NCBI GenBank assembly: GCA_933207985.1
Contig: OW240918.1
Span: 117,260,497 to 117,324,496 of the forward strand
Source of the DNA: Pelobates cultripes
Lineage: Eukaryota > Chordata > Amphibia > Anura > Pelobatidae
Reading direction: 5' to 3'
Length of the DNA: 64,000 bases
The notes under the pieces are model-generated. The model ran no database searches, was not told the origin of the DNA, and was given only the letters and a program-made list of their open reading frames with translations. Shown here piece after piece: positions 47,803-58,080 of this stretch. The stretch's first letter is position 1. Each line of letters begins with the position of its first letter. A program made the position numbers and the translations under genes.

Positions 47803-49241
47803 CTCCAGAATAATGAGGAAAGATCATCCCTCCATGAAGGGCTAAGATTCCTCAAAATAACTACCCCTGGTCAATAATCAGTATAAAGGCTTACAAAATA
47901 ATAATAAACTTTATTAAAGACAAAAACAAAATAGAATCAAAACACACACAAACATCCTATAAACTAGGGAATTAAAATCCAAAGAGACTGCAAAAATAAA
48001 CCTCCGACTAGAATTGACTAAAGGACATAAATCCCTGACAAAGTAGCAACTGTTATACACATGTAGCTAATTAGTAGGACTAATCATCTCACACAAGTGA
48101 GAGTCAAAACAAAGTAACAGCTAATGAAAAAACATTAAAGTCACTGCAGGGAAATATAGCCTAACATAAGTCAAATAGTGCCAGATGTAGTGGGAGAGAG
48201 TGGGTCATATAATAGATATTCATATTAAATCAAAGATATCTTATATTCATATATACAGATGGGTAATACTTGCCACTTCAATAATGTAAATCCTTGTTTT
48301 AAACAAAGGTCGATAGTATAAATCCCTTTTTCCCAAAGATGTCTGATATTACAAATATACAAATTTACATGTGGGTAGTGCTTGCCACTCGATCAATAAG
48401 ATTATACCCCAATTACTAATAATAGGCAGTGGGTAAATCGAAAGGATAGAAAGATATCAATAGAGGAAAAATAAACAGAGGAAGGAAACCTTGTCCGGGG
48501 GGGGGGGTCTAAAGTAAAAGAGAGGACCCCTCCACTAGAGCGACCCTCTCATCCCCAACAAACGTAAAAAAGAGAGAGAAGCCAGTTGGCTAGTGGTCTT
48601 TCAGATAGGGCACAAAACCGGCTGCCAGTGCAGTCAACTAGAGGAATATTAAGAGTGTATTCAGCATCGGAAGCCCGACGCGCATTTCGGCGGTATAACC
48701 GCCTTTCTCAAGGGCAAACAATTAAATTCTACCATTCCCCCTTCTTAAATAACCCTAAACCCCTCCTACCTGTCCGTGGAAGAAAGTCTTAGTTCAGGAT
48801 TCCACTCCTCCAAATCACACCTAACAAGGAGAGAGCGCATGCGTAATAATGTAACCGAATTGCGTATGTCAGAGCCAAGTTGAATGCGCGTGCGCAAAAG
48901 GGCTTCTCTAAGTTACGTCCACTGAAACCGAGGGGAAGGTGCCTGTGTAATAATGTTCGGGTTCAAAACCCAAATGCGCATGAGAGAAACGGGCTGATTG
49001 CGCATGTGCAAAGACTTACCCTTATGAACAAAGTATTAACAGTTCCACATTAAAGGCATATATGACCCCACAGAAAGGAGTGTTCCAATTAAGTCATGAC
49101 ATAATCTTACACCCAAAATATCTTTCCTCATTATTCTGGAGTTGTTTTATGTTTAAGGGTTATGCCCTTTACTACCCCTGTAACCCTCTCTTCTATTTTC
49201 TGGCAGAGAGTTTCTCTGACTGGAGGTAGTATATGTATTAT
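47803..49241 (-). mobile_element. unclassified 1439-bp insert with 16-bp target duplication
   Basis: TAACTTAATAAAGTAA at 47787-47802 and 49242-49257 brackets the insert. A perfect 22-bp inverted repeat occurs at 47803-47824 and 49120-49141, the second arm lying 100 bases inside the right end. On the minus strand the insert holds a CCGCC hairpin followed by GAAATGCGCGTCGGG (48675-48714). No coding region is convincing. The long duplication suggests retrotransposition, and the hairpin suggests a relation to Penelope-like tails. Confidence 0.75.
48684..48714 (-). other. hammerhead-core-like hairpin in the 1.44-kb insert
   Basis: On the minus strand: CTTGAGAAA, GGCGG, loop TTATA, CCGCC, GAAATGCG. 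This follows the order CUGANGA, stem, GAAA, with one substitution or shift in the first motif. It is weaker than the 27.2- and 57.0-kb cases. Confidence 0.3.
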
Positions 49242-49257
49242 TAACTTAATAAAGTAA

Positions 49258-49845
49258 TAGTCATCTGTATAATTTCATCAGTCTGTTGTGCAAAAATTTT
49301 CTTCTTTTCAAAAAACCACAGGATTTCAATCTGGTTGAGGTTTGGAGTTTGACTGGACCTTTGCAACACCTTGATTCTTTTCTTTTTCAGCCATTCTGTT
49401 GTAGATTTGCTGGTGTGCTTGGAATGATTGTCCTGTTGCATGACACAATTTCGGCCAAGCTTTAGCTGTTGGAGAGATGGCCTCAAGTTTGACTCTAGAA
49501 TATTTTGGTATATAGAGGAGTTAATTGTCGACTCAATGGCTGCAAGGTTCCCAGGTCCTGTGGCTGCAAAACAAGCCCACATTATCACACCTCCACCACT
49601 GTGCTTGACAGTTGGTTCAAGGTGTTTGTGCTGAAATGCTCTGTTTGGTTTTCGCAAAACAAGGTGTTGTGCATTATGGCCAAACATCTCCACTTTGGTC
49701 TTGTCTGTCGAAAAGACTTATTCGGTCTTTTTCTAATTGTACGGTCATGAACTTTAACAGTTAGCGTGCTATCTGAGGCCTGTAGAGTCTGAGATGTAAT
49801 TGCTTCTCTAAGATCATTGCTGATGTATTTTCTCCTGGGCATTGT
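49258..49845 (-). pseudogene. Tc1-like transposase pseudogene
   Basis: The protein starts MPRRKYISNDLREAI near 49845. The DNA-binding half is shortened, with part of the helix-turn-helix region and the first catalytic Asp segment missing. After a frame change near 49690, FGHNAQHLVLRKPN leads into HSGGGVIMWACFAATGPG, MQQDNHSKHTSKSTTEWLKK (second Asp present) and TPNLNQIEILW, where Glu is kept but the usual PDLN is PNLN. The 1.44-kb insert falls just beyond the coding end. It is inactive. Confidence 0.85.
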
Positions 49846-50213
49846 GTTAGCACACACCTGAATGCTCCAGACCAACAAGCTGCTAAAACATCAGCTTTTT
49901 ATCGAGGTGGTCACACTTGCTAATGATCAATGAATCAAGGGCATTTGATTAACAGCACCTGTCTGCTACTTAGTCTCTTAATTCCAATGGAAGCAGTAAG
50001 GGTATGCTTAGTTTTTACACATGGCTTTTCAATTTCTGCTTTATTTTTGTTAAATAAATCATGACACAGTGTAATCTGTCATGTGTTGTTGTTTATCTTA
50101 GGTTGCATTTACCTATTTTTAAGGACCTGCTGTGGAACAGATGATTATTATTATGTCCTGATATGTAAAACCATAGAATTCAAAGAGGATGCACTTTCTT
50201 TTTCCCATGATGG

Positions 50214-51289
50214 TAACTCTACATAGCCAACATGTGTCTTAGCAGTCTTTTACAGTTTGTTACGGTAGACAGGAGGTGATGTCTAGTATGTTTGCAGACA
50301 TGCAAGCAATGTAGCATGGTGAATTGGATTGAGATGTGTACTTATACAGCCAGGAGAAGATTGATCTGTGACAGTTAGGTTGTGTTTTATCATTTTAATT
50401 TAGAAGCATACTTTAGCCCCTATCTGGGGACGCATCAGACCATACACAAAGTTACCTTTAAAGCTCTCTATCCTGGAATCCTTCCAAAGACTAATGTCTT
50501 TACAAATAAGTCAGATATGTAACAACTGGACTAATAACGTGGAGGAAATGACAGGGTAGCTTAATAAAACGTCACCAATGAACGGTCAAATAATACCCTA
50601 TGCATCTCCTTCAGTCACTGGTTCCTCTGTCACGTGTTGTTTAGTGACCTGCTGTTGTCACTCACTATGGGAGCTAAAAGTGTTTTTGTTTGTGTTTATT
50701 TTTTTGTCTGTATCCGTGATCAGAATACATGCATTGCTTTCTCTTATTTGCCCATAGGAGGGCACTGTAATACCACAAATACGAAAATCAAACAGAGTTT
50801 GGAATACAACTGGATTTTTTTAGAGTATTTTCCTGGAAATGTTATTACCTTTGCTGTTCTACTTCGGCTGTCTTAGTAAGATATTGATATGTTGTTTGTT
50901 AAGTATTACCGTGTTGTGTCCTCTACTCCCCATATCAGACTATACCTTAAAGCAGCTATTTAGATTCATTAGGAAAAAATACTCTAGGAAGATCAAAGAG
51001 AAAGAAATTACTTTGTGTATGTAATGCGATAATCAATATTTTCTTTCTTAGAAAGTGAGTACAGGTGTTTACTGATTTATAAACTGCTCCAGGCTTTGAA
51101 ATAGGATAGGATTTTTCTTTGGCACCTCGTCTCTGGAGATCTGGGAAAGCTTGCGAGCAGCCATGAAATACATCAGATTGCGATAGCAAAATGTAAATAT
51201 TGTTTATTAGATTAGATTATTTATAAGAATGTGATTGGAAGCCAAACCTTATTAAAGAATAAAGACATATTGGAAGATCACAAGTTGCA
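50214..51289. other. no recognisable gene
   Basis: Open frames near 50634-51189 on both strands carry no known motif. Confidence 0.4.
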
Positions 51290-51500
51290 TAACAATATAG
51301 ACTGAAAAAAGACATAAGTTCATCAAGCGCAGCCTTTCAAAAAAAAATAAAAAAAAATAATAATAATAATATTTAAAGTGATTTTCAATTTTGCCACAAA
51401 TTGGGAAAAAGATACATTTTTGACTTCAACTTCTCCAAGGAGGCAAAAAAGCTTCAAAGTTGTTCTGTGTCAACAACTCAAGGTGCAAAATGAACTGAGG
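51290..51500 (-). mobile_element. CR1-type 3' end fragment (second family)
   Basis: AGACTGAAAAAAGACATAAG and TCATCAAGCGCAGCCTTTC match the tail region of the LINE at 41.77 kb. An A-rich and AAT-rich run (51331-51371) interrupts it. Confidence 0.6.
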
Positions 51501-51522
51501 TCGGCATACCCCATTACATCTG

Positions 51523-51800
51523 TACAGGGCCGCCACCAGAAATTTTGGGGCCCCTAACTCAGCTCAGGGTCTGGGCCTCCTGGGGCCCGCCTCCAATCCC
51601 GCCCACAGGGTCCGCCTCCAATCCGGCCCACAGGGTCCGCCTCCAAATCCCACCGACAGGAATACACACACAGACACAAAAACACACACTGATACAAAAG
51701 GACACATATACACACAGATACTAACAGACATACATACTGAAACAGACATATAGGCATACATACTGACACACACATACTTAGACATACACATATATACAGA
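51523..51800. repeat. CCGCCTCCAATCC short tandem repeat and CA-rich microsatellite
   Basis: ACAGGGTCCGCCTCCAATCC-like units of about 31 bases occur three times at 51588-51650. A degenerate CA/TACA tract follows from 51660 to 51800. Cys- and Val-rich minus-strand frames come from the latter. Confidence 0.75.
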
Positions 51801-51809
51801 CATAAACTT

Positions 51810-52195
51810 TTTCATTCCCTTAATGAATTTTGTAGCCAACATCTGTACATTTTCTAGTTCCATGAAATCCTTCTTTAAAAGATATGCCCGACATTGCTCC
51901 TCATATGTAAAATGGGGTCTTACTATTAATTTTTAAAGAGGCAAGATTGTGTCCCATGAATTAATATACCCTTTTATGCATGACAATACCTTACTGGCTT
52001 TAGCTAATGATACCTAACATCGCACATTGTTGTCTAACCTGTTGTATAACTACTCCTAATTGCTTACTCTAATGATTTAGGGTACACATTTATTGTGCAT
52101 TCCTCACTCCATGGTATAATTTTGCATTTATCTACATTAGATCTCATCTGCCACTTGACTGTCTTGTTCCATAATTTTTCTGAATTCCCCTACAA
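51810..52195 (-). mobile_element. CR1-type LINE fragment (second family)
   Basis: TTAATGAATTTTGTAGCCAA, then TGGGGTCTTACTATTAATT and TTTGCATTTATCTACATTAG, follow the same order as 42285-42640 of the better copy, with moderate divergence. No RT active site remains. Confidence 0.65.
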
Positions 52196-52609
52196 TAAAG
52201 TAATATATATGATAAGAAACAGAAAAATAGACAGGTAAATTCCAATAGTGTAGTGTGCCAAAACATCATGTGGTAAAGACTCAAATCAGAGAAAGGGCCA
52301 CTCACATTTAGTGGAGCTTAATATAGGCTCATATACGGACAGCACATATTGCTACAATCCCTACTTATGGATATACAGCTGGCATGTATCCTTGGTGTAC
52401 CAGGTGGATTATATAAAGAGAGGAACACAAACACAGATAAACAATAGTGCAATATCTTAAAACATATTGATATATAAATAATCAAGAAAAAGGCCCCTCA
52501 CAAATATGGAGCTTCTTGTAAGCTCAGGTAAGTCAGCAACCCTGCTTAAGAATTTATAGTTGTTCAGACTCTTCCAAACTAGCAGTATCATATGAAACAA
52601 AAAAGTATA
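52196..52609. other. no recognisable gene
   Basis: AT-rich flank of Tc1 copy 3. Nothing else recognised. Confidence 0.4.
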
Positions 52610-52855
52610 CAGTATCTCACATAAGTGAGTACACCCCTCACATTTTTGTAAATATTTTATTATATCTTTTTATGTCACAATACTTAAGAAATTACACTCT
52701 GCTACAATGTAAAGTAGTAAGTGTACAGCCTGTATAACTGTGTAAGTTTGCTATCCCCCTCATAATAACTCAACACACAGCCATTAATGTCTAAACTGTT
52801 GGCAACAAAAGTGAGTACTCCCCTAATTGGAAATGTCCAAATTGGGACCAAAGTG

Positions 52856-54728
52856 TCAATATTTTGTGTGGACACCATTATTTTCCAGCACTGCCTTAAC
52901 CCTCATGGGCATGAAGTTCATCAGAGCTTCACAGTTTGCCACTGGAGTCCTCTTCCACTCCTCCATGACAACATCACTGAGCTGGTGGATGTTAGACACC
53001 TTGCACTCACCCACCTTCCGTTTGAGGATGCCCCACAGATGCTCAATAGGGTCTAGGTCATTATCATGTTGGAATACTGCCCTGCGGCCCAGTCTCCGAA
53101 GGGAGTGGATCATGCTCTGCTTCAGTATGTCACAGTACATCTTGGCATTCATTGTTCCCTCAATGAACTGTAGCTCCCCAGTGCTGGCAGCACTCATGCA
53201 GGTCCAGAGCATGACACTCCCACCACCATGCTTGACTGTAAGCAAGACACACTTGTTTTTGTACTCCTCACATGGTTGTCGCCACACACGATTGACACTA
53301 TCTGAACCAAATAAGTTATCTTGGTCTCATCGGACCACAGGACATGGTTCCAGTAATCCATGTACTTAGTCTGCTTGTCTTCAGCAAACTGTTTGCGGGC
53401 TTTCTTGTGCATCATCTTTAGAAGAGGCTTCCTTCTAGGACGACAGCCATGCAGACCAATTTGATGCAGTGTGCGGCGTATGGTCTGAGCACTGACAAAC
53501 TAACCCCCCACACTTCAACTTCTGCAGCAATGCTGGCAGCACTCATATGTCTATTTCCCAAAGACAACCTCTGGATATGACGCTGAGCATGTGCACTCAA
53601 CAATCCTTGGTCGTCATGGCGAGGCCTGTTCTGAGTGAAACCTGTCCTGTGAAACCGCTGTATTGTCTTGCCCACCATGCTCCAGCTTAGTTTCAGGGTC
53701 TTGGCAATCTTCTTATAGCCTAGACCAGTGATGGCGAACATTTTTGAGACCGAGTGCCCAAACTGCAATACAAACCAACTTTTTTTCCTCAAAGTGCCAA
53801 CACTTAAATTGTGTTACTGAGGTTTAAGTTTAGAAAAAAAAAAACCTCATACGGTTGTATGGACTAATTAACATTTTTTGTTTTAAAAGAAGACAACAAC
53901 AGAGAGTTCAATGATACACACTGTTTTTTATTGAAAAAAACATCAATTCTAGTAAATGGAAACACACTGGTGTTCGGTGGTGCTTTACCTAACTAAGGAC
54001 CTATTCCCACCTATCCACCTGCAGTTTGCACGCATCTTACATGCTGCTTTGGCACAGTTTACATCAGAATTACATCTGTCTTACATCCGGTTTTGGTGCA
54101 GCTTTGTATGTATGTCAATGGACATGCATTTTTCATCAGGTTTATGTCTATCCAGCTGCTCCAAACCTGCATGTAAACTGTGCCAAAGATGTGTACTAGG
54201 GGTTACTCAACTTGTAATATGATTACATGCCAGACTGAAATTGTATGAGGAAAGCCTTACTCTGGATCCTTTCTCTTCTTCTACAGTTACAGACGTAAGT
54301 CAGTGGTCCCTTTCAGCACTCCATCCCACCCACCCATCAGTGCCATCTTAACAACATTATGGGCCCCCGGGGAAAGCAGTGCACTGGGGCCCTGCCTACA
54401 CACAACTCACAGGAATAACATTTTTAATTATAGATAAAATTAAGCTTATATTTATAAGAATCTCCAACAAATGAAATACATACATACAATACATACACAC
54501 AGACTGCGGAATACAGTCACAGACAGCTGAACACATTCACACGCCGAACGTGTTCAGCATCCCCCCCCCCCGCGGCGACATATGGCTGCTTACCTACAGA
54601 GAGGGCTCGGCCTGCCACCTGTGACACGCGTGCCATAGGTTCGCCATCACTGGCCTAGGCCATATTTATGTAAAGCAACAATTATTTTTTTCAGATCCTC
54701 AGAGAGTTCTTTGACGTGAGGTGTCATG
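52856..54728 (-). pseudogene. Tc1-like transposase pseudogene, DD34E spacer deleted
   Basis: The start codon lies near 54728 (MTPHVKELSEDL). The DNA-binding half continues after the hAT insert with GYKKIAKTLKLSWSMVGKT and AQRHIQRLSLGNRHMSAASI. The catalytic half shows LWSDETKI (first Asp), VKHGGGSVMLW and VFQHDNDLDPIEHLW. In the last, the second Asp motif is joined directly to the third motif, so about 30 residues of the usual 34-residue spacer are gone. The C-terminus MRVKAVLENNGVHTKY is intact. Frameshifts lie near 53285 and 53420-53510. It cannot be active. Confidence 0.9.
53726..54652. mobile_element. hAT element, non-autonomous, 927 bp
   Basis: CAGTGATGGCGAACATTTTT at the left faces GGTTCGCCATCACTG at the right. 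The 8-bp flanks GCCTAGAC (53718-53725) and GCCTAGGC (54653-54660) differ by one base. Internal sequence contains no transposase. It includes a GGGCCCCCGGGG / GGGGCCCTGCC block near 54361-54393 that may belong to a further nested repeat, and a C-run near 54561. Confidence 0.9.
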
Positions 54729-55469
54729 TTAAACTTTCAGTGACCAGTATGAGAGAGTGTGAGAGCGATAGCACCAGATTTAACACACATGCTCCCCATT
54801 CACACCTGACACCCTGTAACACTAACGAGTCACAAGACACCGGGGAGGGAAAATGGCTAATTGGGCCCAATTTGGACATTTCCACTTAGGGGTGTACTCA
54901 CTTTTGTTGCCAACGGTTTAGACATTAATGGCTGTGTGTTGAGTTATTTTGAGGGGACAGCAAACTTACACTGTTTATACAGGCTGTACACTTACTACTT
55001 TACATTGTAACAGAGTGTCATTTGTTCAGTGTTGTCACGTGAAAAGATATAATAAAATATTTACAAAAATGTGAGGGGTGTACTCACTTCTGTGAGATAC
55101 TGTATATAGTGCTTATTGCATTACTTTAAAAATGAATAAACAAAACTTCATTTACAATTTGTGGAGCAATAAAGATGCTCTATTTAATGTTGTATTAAAC
55201 GTGGGTGGTAATATCCAGTTGTTGTAGAAAAAAATCCCAATAGGTAGCCAGGAAATATATAATCCAAATACCGTAGGTTTATTGATTCACAATCTCTAAG
55301 CAACTAAAATGTAATAAAAAGTTACACAACCAGAATAACAAACCATACAGCAGATGAGACTGGTCCATTTGCTCTGTGTTAAATGATTTAAAAATTGTTT
55401 AACACTTGAAGGTAAGAAACCGCCAAGGCACTCCAGATACCATAACCATTTTATTGATATAAAGTGATT

Positions 55470-55580
55470 TTGGTGCCTTAATAAACACATTAATGAGAAG
55501 TGGATCCCGTACAAACCCCTGGGGGACTACACTTACAACCTTTGTTCAACTTGAACATTTTCCATTACCAACTTGTCTCC
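55470..55580 (-). mobile_element. CR1-type fragment (second family)
   Basis: GAGAAGTGGATCCCGTACAAA and CAACTTGAACATTTTCCATT match 42788-42860 of the longer copy. Confidence 0.65.
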
Positions 55581-56254
55581 GTGTGCAAAATTCAAAACTC
55601 ATGAGAGTCTATTAAATAGCCTAAACTTACAGATGAAGCAGTTTAAATGCTGGAGATCAAGACCGTGCATCACGATATATTAAGAGGCAAAGCTGTCATT
55701 ATTTATTGTTAAGGCTATTCATTATTTCTGTACTTTAACAGATTGTGTTGACTTCCTAGAAACCAGGGGGTAAATCTCTTAGGCTCCCGAGGCTGCCTCG
55801 AGGTCGCTAATATTCCATTACAGTTTTAAAAGTAACTGTTTATTCCATTTTACACCTAAGGCAGGCAGACTGCAATACAAGTTGTATGAAAGATGCTTGG
55901 ACTCTTAAAGCAGCACTGTCATTTTTATTTTTTTCATTCTTCCTTTCCTTGTGTCCCTTGTATCTTAATGATCATACTCCCCTCACCTACTCATTGCCTT
56001 TATTACCTTTATTTATATTTATTATCTTCTCTTCCTTGCGCTGGATTTCTATAACTGGATGCCACCTTTTTGTTGTGTCTATGATGTCTGCAGTTTACCT
56101 GTCTGTAGGATTTTTTCTGGGTAGAAATAGACAAATACTAACAACTACTAATCTACATTCTATTAAATATCTCTATGAAATATGATTTAGTACTTTTACT
56201 AACCTAATCAACAATTCCCTTAGTCTGAGATGTACTAATTTGCTAACAATAATT
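55581..56254. other. no recognisable gene
   Basis: TCTTAAAGCAGCACTGTCAT near 55902 resembles a T2-type terminus, but no partner was found. The 99-codon frame at 55886-56185 has no known motif. Confidence 0.4.
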
Positions 56255-56470
56255 AGAGGTCTGTCTTTATTTATTATTCCATATGTTTATTTATATTTAT
56301 TTTATTTTTTATTTATTATTTATTTACTTTATTAATTCCATTTTTTTATTCATGTTTCTTCTTTCTTTTTATTATTTATATTTATTTTATTTTTATTTTT
56401 ATTTGTATATTTATTTTTATTTTTATATTTATTTTTTATTTACATATATTTTTTCCCTATCTTTAACTTC
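56255..56470. repeat. TTTAT-rich low-complexity tract
   Basis: Imperfect TTTAT and TTTATTTA units fill the segment. The Phe/Tyr/Ile-rich frame through it is an artefact. Confidence 0.85.
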
Positions 56471-56689
56471 CTTTTCTTTTTTCTTTATCTTTATTTCCAT
56501 TTGATTACATTGGGTTCTATCCAGATTTGATGTGATATATCTTCCATTAACTTCTGATCTCCTCTTTTCATCAACTTTAGAAGTGTCTCTCTTATTTGTA
56601 ATGTTAACTGACACTTATTTCTTTTTGATTTTGGTATGATTCACATTCTGAATTCTCTCCCGATCCCAATATATGAATTAAACTGCATA

Positions 56690-57190
56690 TGTACCACTAA
56701 GTGGAACACATACGTCATTACGCATGAAACTCATGTATGTGGGAAGTAACATAAGACGGAGATCGAAACATATACATCCCCATGAAAAAGAGGTTTGGAA
56801 CGCATATGGGAGGTAACATAGTACACATACATCTGCACCAAGAAGAGGCTTGGAACACAAGATGGAAAACAGCTGAGGGACCAGACGATCGATCCTGGGA
56901 TTGGCTGATGGTGCCCAGAGAGGAGGTCCTAGCGGGGTATTTAAACAGAGGGGTGTAATGTGGGTTTTATGGTGGATGACTATATATTGACTTTTCACTG
57001 TCCCTGAGGAAGTCCATGCTAATGGACGAAACGCGTAGGACTGTTTAATTTTTTAAATTGAAGGCTGCTCCAGTATCCTGGGAATTGTCCAAATAGGCGT
57101 TCCAGTGGATTTGGTGATATGGCTATATTGTTTTTATATATTGTAAGTGTGACCAATAAATGTTATCCTTTTAAACGTATAAGGATCTGC
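56690..57190 (+). mobile_element. Penelope-like 3' tail (tentative)
   Basis: The segment carries the hairpin at 57003-57035, an AATAAATGTTATCC stretch near 57156, and ends GATCTGCTCTATGTGTCC. The layout is like the PLE-A 3' UTR: hairpin with GAAACG, then AATAAA-type signal. No protein-coding part was found, so the class is inferred from the tail only. Confidence 0.4.
57003..57035 (+). other. hammerhead-core-like hairpin
   Basis: CTGAGGA (57004-57010) is followed by one A, the stem GTCC and its complement GGAC around the loop ATGCTAAT, then GAAACGCG (57028-57035). Apart from the extra A this is the hammerhead core order. I did not find a convincing partner strand for stem III upstream. Confidence 0.42.
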
Positions 57191-58080
57191 TCTATGTGTC
57201 CACTTCTCTCTCTCCACATGTACTAATATTGGATGTGAGAACAAAGAGAGAAGAGTGCGTTTTTTACTTTTGAGGATCTCTTAAGGCCTTCTATCAAAGT
57301 GTTTGTGAGTGCAATATTTAACCCAACTGAGAGGCTATAATTTAAACTGTATTACACTATTATGTATATTTTGTGTAGAAATTGGTGTGTTTTGTATACT
57401 TTTTGAAGACCTTGAGGAGTCATGGATATATCTACATTAAGAAAACTAAACATAATTTTTATTACAATTATGGTGTGTCCTTCACTGGTGTAATTGTCTG
57501 CTGGGCAAAAGTGTTTTCATGTAGGATTTTTCTAACTGATGGATTGTGGGTAAAGCAGCTTAGATATTGAAGTAGAACCATACTTTAGCTCTATCCAAAG
57601 GTGCAGATGAGGAGGTGGGTTTAGAGGGCCAGAACCCAAATGTGGGTCCATAATTGTGAGCGTGTTAAGAGGTGTGTTTAGGGGTGAAATTGGGGAGGGA
57701 CATGACTGGTGTTTGGGGGGGTGGGAGGGGCTGGGATGTGGCTTTAAGAAGGGATCACCAGCTTATTTTTGGGCCCAAGTCCCAAGTAGTTTTAGACCAT
57801 AGCCATAGCTCACGTTCCACCTATTGAAAAGCATCGCCATAGATCATGCTCTGTATAAGAAAAAGTAGTGCCCAGATTTTCTTGTAGATTTTTTTTTGTG
57901 TAGTAACAGAAGACACTGCCTGTGAACTTACAATCTAGCAAATGCAGTACTTTTATACAAAGTCCTTAGGAAGATGACTTGGGAGCTTACAATCTAAAAG
58001 TAATAATGGGGAGTTGAGTCATGAGGTTGCAGGGGTGTTGAAGTTGATGGCCAGAGATCTGGGGACATATGCAAAATAAT
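57191..58080. other. no gene; antisense L2 3' UTR piece near 57915-58020
   Basis: GTGAACTTACAATCTAGCAA and GGAGCTTACAATCTAAAAG resemble the antisense L2 3' UTR at 6.5 kb. The rest is unrecognised. Confidence 0.45.

Larger units (their letters stand above)
47582..50213 (-). mobile_element. Tc1/mariner DNA transposon, copy 2 (interrupted)
   Basis: The ends CAGTCATGGGAAAAA and its inverted partner TTTTTCCCATGATGG are flanked by TA. The inverted repeats run about 65 bases (including ATTCTATGGTTTTACATATC on the left). The minus strand encodes a Tc1-like transposase. A 1439-bp insert at 47803-49241 carries a 16-bp target duplication. Subtracting it leaves 1.19 kb, a normal Tc1 size. The family differs from copies 1 and 3. 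Confidence 0.92.
52610..55102 (-). mobile_element. Tc1/mariner DNA transposon, copy 3, with inverted repeats of about 210 bp
   Basis: CAGTATCTCAC at 52610 and GTGAGATACTG at 55092-55102 are the termini, flanked by TA. The inverted repeats extend to about 52830 and 54880 and include the inner block AGTGAGTACTCCCCTAATTGG opposite CACTTAGGGGTGTACTCACT, so each arm holds an outer and an inner copy of a GTGAGTACACCCCT-type motif. The minus strand encodes transposase. A hAT element at 53726-54652 splits it. Confidence 0.93.

Noticed and set aside
52827..53369. 180-codon plus-strand frame
   Set aside because: It is the antisense shadow of the Tc1 copy 3 transposase. The minus strand carries the recognisable motifs.
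55886..56185. 99-codon plus-strand frame with hydrophobic stretches as a membrane protein
   Set aside because: The hydrophobicity follows from the T-rich composition, and no start context, family motif or neighbour supports it.
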